Source of the DNA: Leishmania martiniquensis
Lineage: Eukaryota > Euglenozoa > Kinetoplastea > Trypanosomatida > Trypanosomatidae
Assembly: GCF_017916325.1 (NCBI RefSeq)
Contig: NC_090165.1
Span: forward strand, 1,217,501-1,281,500
Length of the DNA stretch: 64,000 nucleotides
Direction: 5' to 3'
How positions within the stretch are numbered: the stretch's first letter is position 1; every line of letters starts with the position of its first letter. The notes below the pieces were generated by a model that was not told where the DNA came from, made no database searches, and saw nothing but the letters and a program-made list of their open reading frames with translations. The translations under genes were made by a program, and so were the position numbers. Shown here in pieces: positions 1-12,053 of the stretch.

Positions 1-1
1 G

Positions 2-1708
2 CAGAGCCACTTCAGCCGCATCGACACAAAGCGTGACGGCGTCATCGATCCGGAGGAGCTCGAGGTAGCGTTGAGGGGGCACCTGCTCACCAGGTTTCCG
101 GACCTGACTGAGGAAAACTTCAAGGAGATCGTCTCGGTGGTGATGGCTAGCGCCGACACGGATCGAAACGGCGTTCTCTCTTTGTCCGAGTTCATTCGTA
201 GCTATCAGGAGGACCAAGGCGTTCTGCCAGCCACCTTTCTAGAATCCGCACAGGGCAGCCAGGCTGGTGCCCGCCAGCTCACCGAGGAGGAGGAAACGGT
301 GTTGCGGGAGGCGTTCGCCGTTTTGGATCGTAACGACGACGGCTTCGTAGACGTCGAAGATCTCTACCACGCCCTCATGGATACCCTCGGCGGCGCCACC
401 GAGGACCAGAGCCAAATACGCGACTTGTGCAATCTCATCATGATGACCGCCGATCGAGGCAAATGCGGTCAGCTCTCCGTCTCAGATTTTGTCCGCAGCT
501 TTTTGCGGAACGTACAGCTGATGCAGATTCCTGTGTCGATCGCCCACGAGCGGGTGCGAGTCGCCTGCGAGAAGCTTCAGGAGATGCACGACTCGGGGGA
601 ACTTGAGAGGCTTGTAATGGTATTCAACGACCTGGACAGCGACGGCGACGGGTTTGTGGTGCGCTCTGAGTTAGTGAACGTGCTGAAGGCTCTCTTTCAC
701 GACGCCTTTCCAGGCTGGGACGAGGAAATGCTGACCTCCGTCATGACGGCAATCGTCGTGGGGGCAGAGACGAACAACCGCGGCCAGCTGTCCCTGGAGG
801 ATTTCATCCGCAGCTTCGTCGAGGGATCCGGCGTGTTTCCTCCTGAGGCGGTGGAGAAGTGGGACTCCACTGCCGGGCGTGACGGCTGTCTGCTTCCGGA
901 GAACGCCCGCCTCAGCACCGCCACCGACGCAGACCTCATCCTCATTGGTGAGGCGATACGCCATCTCTACGCGAGCAAGGGGGCAGGCGGCGCCATAACG
1001 GAGGACGAGCTGCACGCCAGCATCGCTGAAGCCTACGCCGATGACCCCACTCACGGAGAGGAGATGTTCCAGTTTGCACTGCAGCAATTCGTTGTGCGTC
1101 GCGAAGATGGGCGTTTGATGTGGAGCGCCAACGTCCTTTTCGAAGACGATGAACAGGAGGGCGAGGGTGTGGCGGTGGCGCGCTCACCGAATGGCTGCAG
1201 TTGCGGCCTACGCGCCGCGATCACTGTCTCTGCGGCCGAATCGGCAGAGCCAACACGGTGCGCGTCATCGCGGCCAGCAGCCGTACCCTCCAGCTCATTG
1301 ACAAAAAGGCCGTCGTCGCTCGCAGCAGATGCTGGCGAGCAGGCCGCTGTCTCTCGCAATCAGGCCCGGGCGAAGCTGACGGCCAATGCGACGACAACGC
1401 CGGGCGCTTGTGCAGCGCAGAGAAAGACAGTGACGGGGCCCTATTGCGTCCGCGATCTGTACGGTCGCAGTGCCGACGGCGCCATGCTCGATGACGAGCT
1501 GAAGCGCCAGTTCGACCGCTACGACGTGGAGCACAAGGGATACCTGGATCGGGAGGCGTTCAAGAAGATCTACATGAGCATGGAGAACTATGGGCTCGAC
1601 CCGTCGCCGACGGAAGTCGACAGGCGCTTCTGCCGGTACTCGAGAATGTCGGACAAGATCTTCTTTAACGAGTTCTGCGTCCTCATGCTACAGCGGGCCC
1701 GTCTTTGA
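2..1708 (+). CDS. Multi-EF-hand calcium-binding protein, 5' partial
   Basis: The frame is open from base 2, and residues before the first possible internal start already form an EF-hand loop (DTKRDGVIDPEE), so the true start lies left of the window. Further loops with Asp/Asn/Gly spacing follow: DTDRNGVLSLSEF, DRNDDGFVDVEDL, DRGKCGQLSVSDF (degenerate), DSDGDGFVVRSEL, ETNNRGQLSLEDF (degenerate) and a C-terminal DVEHKGYLDREAF. They alternate canonical and weak loops, so the domains probably pair. A Ser/Ala/Pro-rich linker of about 110 residues (roughly 1150-1470) separates the last EF-hand from the rest. No membrane segment or catalytic domain is visible. The likely role is calcium sensing or buffering; the partner is unknown. 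The stop is TGA at 1706-1708. Confidence 0.85.
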   Translation, partial: QSHFSRIDTKRDGVIDPEELEVALRGHLLTRFPDLTEENFKEIVSVVMASADTDRNGVLSLSEFIRSYQEDQGVLPATFLESAQGSQAGARQLTEEEETVLREAFAVLDRNDDGFVDVEDLYHALMDTLGGATEDQSQIRDLCNLIMMTADRGKCGQLSVSDFVRSFLRNVQLMQIPVSIAHERVRVACEKLQEMHDSGELERLVMVFNDLDSDGDGFVVRSELVNVLKALFHDAFPGWDEEMLTSVMTAIVVGAETNNRGQLSLEDFIRSFVEGSGVFPPEAVEKWDSTAGRDGCLLPENARLSTATDADLILIGEAIRHLYASKGAGGAITEDELHASIAEAYADDPTHGEEMFQFALQQFVVRREDGRLMWSANVLFEDDEQEGEGVAVARSPNGCSCGLRAAITVSAAESAEPTRCASSRPAAVPSSSLTKRPSSLAADAGEQAAVSRNQARAKLTANATTTPGACAAQRKTVTGPYCVRDLYGRSADGAMLDDELKRQFDRYDVEHKGYLDREAFKKIYMSMENYGLDPSPTEVDRRFCRYSRMSDKIFFNEFCVLMLQRARL

Positions 1709-2049
1709 GTCGTGATGTATGATGTTGCTGCTCTCTCGCACAGCTTTTTGGTTTTCTTCCGCCCTGCCTCTCACTTTTTCTTTCTAATGCCGAGATGGTG
1801 GCGCCAGTGCCTCGGTAAGAGGGAGACTGAAATTTCCGGAGGCAATCTCGCCGCATGCACTGCACGTGGATTGATGTCTGTGCAGCTACGTGAGCGCTGC
1901 GTACCTGTGTCCGTGCCTCTTTTCCGTGCGCAGTCGCATCTTTTTCTCAGTTTTTTTTTGCTGTCTCTCTGCGCTCTTCTCTTCCCCCTTGTGTTTCCTT
2001 TTTGGCGATGTAAAAAAAACAGTACGCCTTTTCTCAGGCGCTCTCTCTC

Positions 2050-2070
2050 GTGTGTGTGTGTGTGTGTGTG
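2050..2070. repeat. GT dinucleotide microsatellite
   Basis: About ten uninterrupted GT units inside a pyrimidine-rich spacer. Such tracts are common in trypanosomatid intergenic DNA and are often length-polymorphic. Confidence 0.9.
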
Positions 2071-5000
2071 CTTCTCTGTGCACGAGCGCTCCTCTCTTTT
2101 TGCTGGCCTGTGGAATCCTCGCATCTTTTCCGCTCTCTGCTGTCTCCTTTCTGGTGCGCCTCTTCTCCATTTTGATGGCTCGTGATGTACATTACACCAC
2201 CACCCCTTTTACTGATTGTCCGCCGCCTTCATCTCATGTTGTGTAGCTGGTGGCTTTTTTGGTGGTATTGTTGGAGGCGCGCCTCGCGCCCACGCCCCTC
2301 TGATGACGCTCTGCCCTCCTCCTCCTCCATAGCCTCTTTTACGCGTCCTGCCGTCGTGCTCTTTGGTCTCGACCATTTTTACATTTGTTTGCACGCTTCA
2401 GTCGGGGGGGGGCGTCGCCACTGCCATCCGACCCACACCCCATTTTCCACGTCTCGATTGACCCCGCTACTCTCGAGTGATGCGATATCGATGCTTTTCC
2501 CCCTTTTCCTGTGTGTGTGTCTGTGCATTTCAGAGCGCTCTGCACGCCGCTGTTGCTGTTGAGCGCAGCATCGGAGTCTTCGAATCGCCCTTTTTTCACT
2601 TTAAAGGACGTTGTCTTGTTTGGATTCGGAGGCGGTAGGGGGATGCGCGCGCTGACCTTCGTCATTATTGGAGCCCTCCACCACACCTCAGACGCTGCAT
2701 TTCTTCGAAGTCTCTGCGCGTCAGAGCATATGTATGCGCGCCTCTGCATGTGTACATGACCGCCACTTTCCACGTCGACTGCTGCTCTCTCGTGCCCCCC
2801 TCTCCTCTATCCCCTCTCCCCTCTGTGCCTCTCCTCTTCTGCCTCTCTGTTCTCGCACGCTTGCCTCGGACGAGCTGCCCTCTCTCTCTGTGATTCTCTT
2901 CCTTGTTCATTATTGGAAAGTGTTGTGTGGCTCTTCTCCTCTCGTGGACGGTGCTTCTCCAAACGTGTAGCTCAACGAGCACATGGGGTATACATATATA
3001 TAATGAGGCGAGCGTATGGCTCTGTGGTTCATGGGAGGGGAGCCCAGCGTAGTGGCGGAAGATAATAAACAAAACCAAACATCATCGAAAATAACCCCAC
3101 CGCAAGGAAAAGTCGAGGCCGAACTATTCGGCACCTGAAGGCGGCGCGCAAGGAAGAGTGGCGACTTCTCTTTTATGGATACAGTAACCCACGCGGCACA
3201 TCCGCTCGCACGCGTCCCGTCGCTGCCCTTTCTTTGCCTATGCGCGTGCTGAAAAGTCTGCGTCTGCGTGCAAACAACCTACCGCCCAGCATAGGTCGTT
3301 CGCTCAACTCGAAACTCGGAGCGGGCATCGTGGTAAGGACGCTGTTGCGCCTCTGTGCGCCTGACTGCACCGCACCAAAATGGCTCGCTCTCTAGCCGCG
3401 TGTCTCTGCGCACGAGCGCGCTTCCCACTGGTCCACTTCTCATCTTCCCATCTTCTTCTGCCTACATACCGTACCCCACGCCTGACACAAGGTGCTCGGC
3501 TGTGTACGCTGCAGATCTCAACTTTGGCCGTGCGTGCGCATATCTCTGCAAAACACAGCCGTTTGCTCCTTTCTTCCACCTCTGTACCTTTTCCCCCTCC
3601 GCTCCTGCCGCCCTCGGCCCCCCACTCTCTCTCAGTCCCGCTCTTCTTTCCCTCTTCGCTCCTCGGAGGTGCTGCCCTTCCGACTTCCTTTCATTTTTCC
3701 TCTGCATACTCTTCTCCATCATTGTTGCTGTGCGCGTCGCCCGCTCTCCTCTCCAGTCGCATTCTTTGCGCGACGGCACACTCCATCCACTACGAGAAGG
3801 GCGAAGATATCGAGTAGTAGGCCCGTGCGCCTGTGAAGTAACTGTACGGTGACCGCCAGTCGCCGCTGAGGCAGGTACTTTTTTCATTGACTAGTGCGGC
3901 AAGCATCAGAGGCGCATCGCCGATCATCTCACACGGGCGGAAGAGGATAGCGCCTTGTTCTATTTCCCCCTCCCTCTCTTCAGCGCGAGGGCTGTATACC
4001 AATAACGAGAGAAGAGTACCTCTTTGTTTGCCACTCTCATCCCGCTTCTGTGTAGCGTACTTTGTGCCTGTGCGAGCCTTGCGCGAGGCGCTCTTGCGTG
4101 TCTGTCTCTTAGTGTGTGGCGCTCGGCCGGGTCAGCGTTCGACGGTCCTCTCGTCGTTTTTTTTTCTGTGACGACTCGCTTCTCATACCTGCAACCGTTT
4201 GTACTGAGCTCGTTTGGCGCCGGCGTGCTTGTGCCTGTGTTCCTGTGTGTGTCCTTCCGACTACTTCAGCATCCCCCCTATCCTCCTCCCTTCACCACCT
4301 CACAGCTTTCATCTCTTTTGTTTTTTTTTGGCTCTTTGTCGTCTCGGGTCTCTTGGATTCGTCAGCTCTTCATTGGCGGTGTCCGGGCCCGTTCGCTTGG
4401 CGGACTCTCTCACTCTCTGTTCTCCCTCTCACTCTTTTTCCTCTCGTGTTTTTGCTGCGTGTGTACGGACCTCAGCGGCCTATTTGTGTGCTTTCTCCTT
4501 GTGTGCTGAAATTGGGTTTCCGCTCCGCTCCTGCAATCAACTGGGTTGCGTGCCAGCGGAATAGTGCTTCCTGCCAGTGTATGTCGCGTGCGTGTCTGCT
4601 CCTCTTTTTATTTTTCTTCGCCTGTGACCTCTAGTTCTTGCGAAGTTCTTTCTCCGCTCGACGTGTTCAGTGTGCGTCTCCATCTCGGTGCACGTCTGCT
4701 GCCTTCATCTCTCTGACATCCACAAAAACAAAAATAAAGTGATTCAGAGCGGCACCCCCCTCCACCCCCCACAGCTTTCTGTTGCGTCTCGTTTTCCGCT
4801 GTTGTCGCTGCCCATCCCTTTTTCACCTTTTTCTCTGTTTATACATTTCCACGCGCGCACTCACATCTCTTCTCCATCTGCCCCTCTCTTCTCTCTACGG
4901 AGTAGGCGCGCACCTGCGAGGAGGCGACAAGCGCACACTCCTCCCTCTCAGATCGAAAGGGCATCCACCGACGCACACTGATCAACACGCGCAGGACCAC

Positions 5001-5614
5001 TGCAGAGAAGGGCAGAGGAAAAAGGATAGGAGAGGGACCAGGGCAGGCGCCGCTCCCTCAAGAAAAAAGAAGCTTCCCAACCCTCGGACACTCTTCTATT
5101 TTCCCAGCTGCCCAACTCACCCAGCCGGCACGCATCACAACTTCTCTCTCTCTTTTACTCACGCTCTTTTAGATTGGTAGCGTTCTTTCTCTTTTCCTAC
5201 CGGACAAGGGGCGCCTCATTTGCAGCAATCCACGCGCCAGCGCCCACGCGCACACTCGCGTCGCCGTTGTCCAACGTACGCCCTCTTCCTTCTCTTCGTG
5301 CGTGTGCGTGTTTGTCTCTGCGTGTGTGGATGCGCGTGTGTGTGCGAGATCGAAGTGGGTACTTCCTCCGTTTCTTTTTATTACTCGCGGTGACCTTCTC
5401 TGTGAGAACGTGCAGCCCGTTGCGCTCTCCGTTTCCGTGCAGTGAGCGACGCGGCTGCCGTCATCTCATTCGGCGGAGTGTGTCTCGTGTGTGCCCTTTG
5501 CCTGCTTGCACGGGTACAGCAAGGAGAGGGGGAGGGTGACGGCGAGGCACCCCACCCAGTCGACATCGACGAAGAGGACGCGGGAGCTCAGCATCTCTCT
5601 TTCTCTTGCGCCGG

Positions 5615-5716
5615 CGCTTTCTCTTTCTTCACCCCTTCTCCGCAGATAGAGTATTCAGTTTTTTTTTTCGCTGCCCTTTGTCTTTAACTTCGTCTCCCCC
5701 GGCGGCATTCTTCAAG
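5615..5716 (+). promoter_or_regulatory. Candidate trans-splice acceptor region for the CCCH gene
   Basis: Two polypyrimidine tracts stand before the 5886 start. One runs 5615-5643 and ends in AG at 5644-5645. The second (about 5659-5700) contains a run of ten T and is followed by AG at 5715-5716. Either would leave a 5' UTR of about 170-240 nt. Confidence 0.5.
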
Positions 5717-5885
5717 GCACATTCCCTATTCAACATTTTCGCTACGCAACCCAATTTGGCGTCATTCATAGTTCTTTCCATGCTTTCGGGCAGCTCGCAC
5801 AGCAGTCGGCAACGCGTGTGAGCGAAGCATACGGGGGACTTCAAAATCGTCCCTACTGTACTTCACAACCTTCAATAGGGCACGC

Positions 5886-7751
5886 ATGATGAGCAGCGCG
5901 AACGCTGACGCGCCGTCAGGTGCGCAGCAAAGACCTGAAGAAGCAGCCCAGCGTCCCATCTGTACTTTCTTTGCCATGGGTGGCTGCTGCAAGGGAGCGC
6001 GGTGTCCATTCTCGCATGAGCTGGTGCAGGTGGCACCGAGAGGTGTCGATGTGTCGGGCGGGTACTTCATTAGTGGCAAGGTCGCGAACTACAAGGCGAC
6101 CGCCTCTTCGTCGACGCGCAGCTTAGGGTGCCGGTGGGATGACCCGGCCGCATCGAGCAGCACGGACGGCTTGTCGACCCTCGCGTCGCCTTCCTCTTGC
6201 TGCATGACAACGGGGACGTCTCTCAGCGCTGACGCGAAGGAGTGGGCGGTCACAGACAGCGCAGCGACCTCCTCTACCAACTCGGCTACCTCATCTATTA
6301 CTTTCGTTCAATCGCACCAGGGGGCGACCTCGCGGAGTACTCGCGCGAGCGCCGGCTTGGACCACTGCGGGCCCACTGCTGTGCCGTGCACGGCCCCGCC
6401 AATGCCACATTCTCAGCGTGGCTCGCAGCCTCGGGCTCAGCCGCCAAGCCCCCACCTGCTGGCGCAGCAGCTCCAGAAGTCGCCGCACCAGTCACAGCCA
6501 CAACAGGGGCACATAACTCAGTATCAGCAACCTCCGCAGCCACGCAGCGCTGCGAACGCTGTCTCCGCTGTATTCCCCAATCGCTCGGAGAGCGTTGCCG
6601 CGGCAGAGGCGCGCCACACATCCCCGGCACCCTCGCATCCCGCTGCTGCCCCGCGCACCGTGTCCTTCATGCAGTCTCCAAGCGACTCTGGCGCTACGAC
6701 GATAGTTGCCCTCGCCTCTTTGGTAAATAGGCAGCGCTCCGCCACGGGCCACCCCTCTGCGACGCCGTCCAGCGGCGCCCTGCAGCCAAGCAAAGTAATA
6801 TTCGCATGTCGCCCGGATGATCACGCGTCGGCCCCCACACCTGCACTCGCCGCCGCGGCGCCCCCTCGATATACCGCCCTCTCCACCTCGACTGCCGCCG
6901 CGACCAAGAGTATTACCCCCTCTATCCCAACTACGACCATCTCAGTTGCCGTGGCCCCCGCCCCAGCTCACGGTAGAAGCCGTGCGGCGACACCGAGCCA
7001 GCACGTAGAGGCCTTCCAGCGACGCAGTCGTGAGGCCCTCGCAACCGCCGCGGAGCACAACACCTCCATAGCTGGCAAGCCCCACGTTGGGCAGGGCGCC
7101 CCCGCCCCTGCGGGGGCGGCGGCATCGCCGCCACAGTATGAAGCTCGGACTGCGTCCTCTGCTCAAACTCGCGTTATACCGCCAGCTCCTCGCTCACAAC
7201 AGCAGCAGGCCCAGCAGCGCCGTGCACAGCAGGAAGCACAGCATCAGGCTCAGGCTCAGGTTCAGCAGCAGCAGCAGCAGCAGACTGAGCAGGAGGCACA
7301 GCCGCAACGGGTGCATCCGCAAATTCAGCCCCAGAAGCAGGAGCAACAGCAAACTGTGTATGTGCTGACCACTCTCCCGTCTGCTTCATCTACATCCCCT
7401 CACGAAGGCATCGTTACGCCTGCACAGCTTTCGTTCGGCTATACCCTCCCCTACGCTCTCCCCGCTCCCACAGCGACCGCTCCCGCGCCCTCCCCGGTCC
7501 TCATCTCGGAGCAGCCGAATGCTACTCGCCCCACCTACACGCTGCTTTCCTCGTGCCCGCCGCAGCCACGCCTGCCAAACTTTCAGCTGGCAAAGGGAAC
7601 GGTGTCGCACACGACACCGGGGCAGGCACTTCCCCAGACCGCGGCGCTTAGCGATGGCGAGGCTCCTCGTCTGATCCTTGTGAGGGCGGATGGGGCTTTC
7701 ACCCTACTGCAGGCAGCCACGTTCGCGGCCACGGCGGGCCCGGGCCTATAG
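5886..7751 (+). CDS. CCCH zinc-finger protein with Gln/Ala/Pro-rich tail
   Basis: A 621-aa protein starting with two Met codons. Residues 26-44 form one CCCH zinc finger (C26, C34, C40, H44; spacing C-x7-C-x5-C-x3-H), the class that binds single-stranded RNA in many trypanosomatid post-transcriptional regulators. The rest is low complexity: Ser/Thr/Ala-rich up to about 150, Pro/Gln-rich patches, then a Gln block around residues 440-495 (about 7200-7360) with a run of seven CAG codons. No second zinc finger or RRM is visible. The tail resembles the disordered, aggregation-prone regions of RNA-granule proteins. I looked for the H-N-P-Y type motif known from MKT1 partners and did not see it. The role as an mRNA-binding regulator is inferred from the finger alone; targets are unknown. 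Confidence 0.85.
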   Translation: MMSSANADAPSGAQQRPEEAAQRPICTFFAMGGCCKGARCPFSHELVQVAPRGVDVSGGYFISGKVANYKATASSSTRSLGCRWDDPAASSSTDGLSTLASPSSCCMTTGTSLSADAKEWAVTDSAATSSTNSATSSITFVQSHQGATSRSTRASAGLDHCGPTAVPCTAPPMPHSQRGSQPRAQPPSPHLLAQQLQKSPHQSQPQQGHITQYQQPPQPRSAANAVSAVFPNRSESVAAAEARHTSPAPSHPAAAPRTVSFMQSPSDSGATTIVALASLVNRQRSATGHPSATPSSGALQPSKVIFACRPDDHASAPTPALAAAAPPRYTALSTSTAAATKSITPSIPTTTISVAVAPAPAHGRSRAATPSQHVEAFQRRSREALATAAEHNTSIAGKPHVGQGAPAPAGAAASPPQYEARTASSAQTRVIPPAPRSQQQQAQQRRAQQEAQHQAQAQVQQQQQQQTEQEAQPQRVHPQIQPQKQEQQQTVYVLTTLPSASSTSPHEGIVTPAQLSFGYTLPYALPAPTATAPAPSPVLISEQPNATRPTYTLLSSCPPQPRLPNFQLAKGTVSHTTPGQALPQTAALSDGEAPRLILVRADGAFTLLQAATFAATAGPGL

Positions 7752-10700
7752 CCGGTGACTCTGCAGAAGGACTCTTTCCTTTGCCAAAGCAAGTAAAGTC
7801 GGAAGCAATCCTCATGTTCAGCAGCGGGGGCGTTTTGGATGACACACGCAGTTGAGAGCGAAGCGCACGCACTGAAGAGAAAGTGCGGCACAGCGGAGAT
7901 GTTTCGGTGATCGAATGATTCCGTAGCTTCATTGTGCCTGGTGCCACCCATGAGTATGGCCCCACCCCCCTCCCTTCCTCCCTCCCTCCTGCTGCTGCTG
8001 CTCGATGAATTAGACCACCTCCTCCAATCCGATTGATTGACAGGTCGCTATGCATTTCCCTTTGGTGTGATGTTGCTGCTGCTTCTGCTCTCTTCGCGTA
8101 CGCGTATGTCTCCAATGATCGCCTCTTTTTTTCTTCGGTGACCTCCCCTCCGTTTTTTTCTTTCGATTCTCGATGGCACTGAAGCCGTTGGTGTGTGGAT
8201 GTTCTGTTCTGGTGAGTCCCCTCTTTTTTTCCTGTGTTTATGGGTATCGGCGCGTTTCTTATGCTCTCACTCACTCCTCCTCAACTGCTGTTTCAGCGCA
8301 TGCGTTTGTTTGTTCTTACATCGATGCGCACGTCTTGTCAGATATTCCCGCGCATGCATTCACCCTTCTGCCCCTCGTCCTCATTTTAAACGTAGACTTT
8401 TCGCTCCTTTACCTTCTTCGTTGCCCTCCCTCTCCCGCCCCTCCGTTTAGGTGTTTTTTTTTCTGCTCTCCCTCTCTCTTGGGCGTCACGTGACATGTGT
8501 AACGCTGTCCTCCCGGTGCTTATAGATGCATCTGAAGGCTCCTCATATATATATATATACAGGTTACATAAGCGTCGGCGTCTCTGTGGGTATAGGCTGT
8601 GCTGAGCGTATTTGTGCGCACCCGCATGCGGTGATCGCGTCGTCTCAGCATTCTCCCGCCTTCGTTGCCTTCTCCCTCTTTTTTGTTCTCCCGTTTAGTT
8701 GCTCTGCGAAGTGCGGCCATGAGCGCCGCGCTCTCTTTACGTGTGGCGCTGCCTTCCTGTTTTGTGCTCCTGTCTTTCGACCCCTCCTCTCTCGTGCTCT
8801 TGTGCATTCTAGTTGCTCATCAGGCCATTTTCGGTCTCTCTCTCCCGCGCTCTCGCCACCTTCTCATCTCTTTTTTTTTGCTGCTGCCGCACCCCCCCTT
8901 TCTTCTGACGGGCGCTCCTCTGCATCTCGCTGTTTTTCTTTTTTTTTCGCTACGTTGTTTGTAATGGTCTCTGAGGGAACAGAAGACTTCGGCGATCTGT
9001 CTGATGTCTCTCGAGAAGTGCGTACGCCACTGTGTGGTGACGGTGGTGAGCGCTGAAATTTTTTTCCTGCGTCTGTGTTTGGTCCGGATTTCCGTTGGGG
9101 TTGGAGTGCTGACACTTTTCTTTGTCTGTCTGTCTCTCCCTCTCTGCGCGTGCTTCTTTCCCCGATTGCATTGGTGGCCTCACCTTTTTTGTTGTTGCCT
9201 CTTTCGTTTCCTTGGCGCGTGTGCCCGTTGCTATGCATTGTTTCTCCCTCTTGTCGGTGTATAATCTCCTTCCCCTCTCCGTTCTTTGCGTGGCCGTTTC
9301 TTGCCAGCGCCCTATGGCGCTTCATGTATGCCCTCTGTCTTCTCCACCTTTGCAGGCGGAGTTTCCGCCTCTGCGGTTCGCCCCTCCTCTTCTCCGCTCG
9401 GAGTTGTCTTGCCTTTCGTTCCCCTTCTCCTCAGCCGCTCTTCTTTTCGTTCTTGCGTCGAACTCCGTTTTTTTTACCCTTTCTTGTGCTTGATGGCCGG
9501 CTCACATCGAGCTGCGTGTGCATGTATCTCTCTCTGCTTTGCACTTCTATCATACTTGTTCTCTGCGCGTGTGTGTGCCGGGGGTGCAGAAGGCTCTGGA
9601 GTGGGCACCAGCCACGCGCGCCACCTCCCCCCTTCACCCACACTCGCCCTCGGGCATCTTGCATCAACTTGTTGCGGACCCCTTCACCTCCTGCCTAAAG
9701 ATGACCCACACAGAAGCAAATGGAAAATCAGTGAACAGTAGGGGATCTTGCCCTTGCGCGTTGATGTGTGTGCGCTTGTGTGTTTGTGTCGGTGGGTACT
9801 TTCACCCTCGAGCACGCGCCGTCTCTCCACTTTCGGGATGAAATGCTGTTTGGCATGTGGGCTTCTGTGGAGGGTGATGGAGAGGGTGCGTATGTGCAAA
9901 GGGCGAAGGAGGTGGCGTGCGATGTGCGTCTTCGCGCTCTCTCTTTTCTGAATCTGCGGCAGCGACATTTGCGCCCTCGTTGTTGTACGACGGTTTCGTT
10001 TCTCCTTCTCCTGCTCTCCCTCTCTTGTAGTCTTACCTCCCCTCCCTCCCCCTTACCCCTTCGTTGCATCTGCTCTCTCAATTACACTCGAGAGCATCGC
10101 GCCGAGAAGCGCACGGGGCTCAGCGAAAGAAAAAAAATAACGCGTGTGAGTAGTGATCTTATATCTCACACAGCATCTGTACTAATCCTCCTCCCTCTCG
10201 CTTCACCTTCCCCCTCTTCCAGAACGAACAAATCGTTTTTTTCTTTCCGTCCCTCCCGCCGCCTTTCCTCCTCTCCTCGTTGACTTAATCTTTTCCCTAT
10301 TTGCGTATCTGCACTTGTGTCTGTCTCTGTGTCTCTTATTGGCTTATTCTCCGTGTCTTCCCTTATTTCAGCATCTTTTTTCCCTTCTCTAACTTCCCGT
10401 ATTGGCTGCCTTCTCGGGTGTGTCTCTGCGTGGCTTTGGGCATTCTGTACGCCATCATTTCCTCTTCTGCTTTTCAGTAGGCTGTGCGTGTGTGCGCAGG
10501 TGCGTGAGAACCATTGCTGCCTTGCTTCAGTGCGTCTCTTCTCGTAGCACGCCGAGAACTTCCGTCATTTTTGTCGTATGCTCGTCTACGTGTGTGTCTC
10601 TGAGGGGTCATGTTCGATGTTTTTTTCTCTTCTCCTGTGTGCTTGTGTGCATTATTATTTCGAAGTGGTGTATAACGAGGCCGTGCGTGGAGGTCTGAGG

Positions 10701-12053
10701 GTGTGCCCGCGTGTCCTTGTGTTTAATGGCTGATTCGCCACAGTTCTTTGGAATCGATTCGCTCGTTGTGCCCGCTGTTGCGTTGCCGCTTCGTCTCGTC
10801 TCTTTCTGTGACCGTTCGGTGCATATGTGTGCGCACGCTTACTGAACGTGTCTCCATTCTGCTTTTCCGCGCTCTTTTTCGTAGCTCCTCTCCCGTGCTC
10901 TCTGCCCATTCCGCGTTCACGTCGGCTCCCCCGTTGGGGTACTGCGTGAGACGGTCGCGGGCCCATGACAGGCGAAAAAAAGGGAGAGGAGCACGCACAA
11001 CACTAGTCGATGGTACGCCAGCGTGCCCCGCATCTGCATCGTGGCCGCCACAGCGTAATCACGCTATCACGTCAGCTTTGTTTTCATAGATTTGTGTGAG
11101 TGTATCTCTTGAGCTCTCGCTCAGGCTTGAGAATCGGCCCGTTGAGCTCTGATGTGTGTTGTCACCCCTCTCCTTCTGTTTCTCTCTCCCTTTGTCCCTC
11201 CCTTCCTTCCCCCCTCTCTGCTCCAATGTGTACACTGTGTGGTTGCTGTACTAGCGCAGAGATGCGCACGCGCTTGCTAGCGTTTCGATTAAATGAAACT
11301 CGCCCTTTCTTCATGTGCGTTGCGTGCCTCTTTTTGGCTTGCATCCTTTCTCTGCTCTCTAGACGGCGCCTCAAAGAGGCGAGATGTTGCAGCTTCTTCC
11401 ATGAGTTGCTGGGCTCCTCTCATGAAGCAAACAGTTGCGCGCTCACCCCCCGCCTCAGAACGTCAGCAGGCCCTCTGTCGCTATTTCGGGTGTGCTTGTT
11501 AAGCGTGCGCATGGGGCAATGCGTTTGGCTTGTTGTGCCTATGCGTCTTGTTCTTTGCCCCTTCGATCCCTCTCGCTGTGACCACAAAATGTGCGGAAGA
11601 AGCGGGTGTATGGACGAGGCAGGTCACTTTCCTTCCGTTACCACTCGGTCAAACAACAAACTGCAGTTCCTTTGAACGACCTTGCCTGGTCACCCTCTTT
11701 GGAGCGTCCCTCATCAGCGAGAGAGTAAGGTGAAGGAGAGGTCGGATGCAGAGGAGCGACTCCCTCCAAAGCGATAGGGCTATGCACGTACCATACGTGC
11801 TTGCGGGTGTCTGTGCGCGCACCCGAGAGAGCCCGGGCCGTGAGTGCGGGGGCATTCCATGAGGTTGCACACGAGTCTCTTTGCGCGTGTAATTGACTTT
11901 CGTGCACCCCGCATCCGAACCGTCGCCAAGGGCATACACGTTCGTGTGAGAGGGCCTCCTGCAGCTCTCCACAGCGGCACTGTCGGCGATGCTGCCCGCG
12001 CCGTTCTTTCTGCCCGCTTTTCTTTTTGCCCTTTCTCCATTGCTGGCAGTAAG

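Larger units (their letters stand above)
1709..5885. other. Intergenic spacer, no gene seen
   Basis: This 4.2-kb spacer is dominated by C/T-rich tracts, with a GT microsatellite at about 2050-2070 and homopolymer T runs. Open frames here are Ser/Leu/Phe/Cys-rich translations of pyrimidine tracts and look non-coding. It should hold the 3' UTR of the EF-hand gene and the 5' UTR and splice sites of the CCCH gene. Confidence 0.7.

Noticed and set aside
1051..1359. Antisense frames under the EF-hand gene
   Set aside because: Shadows of the coding strand; the same holds for antisense frames under all accepted genes.
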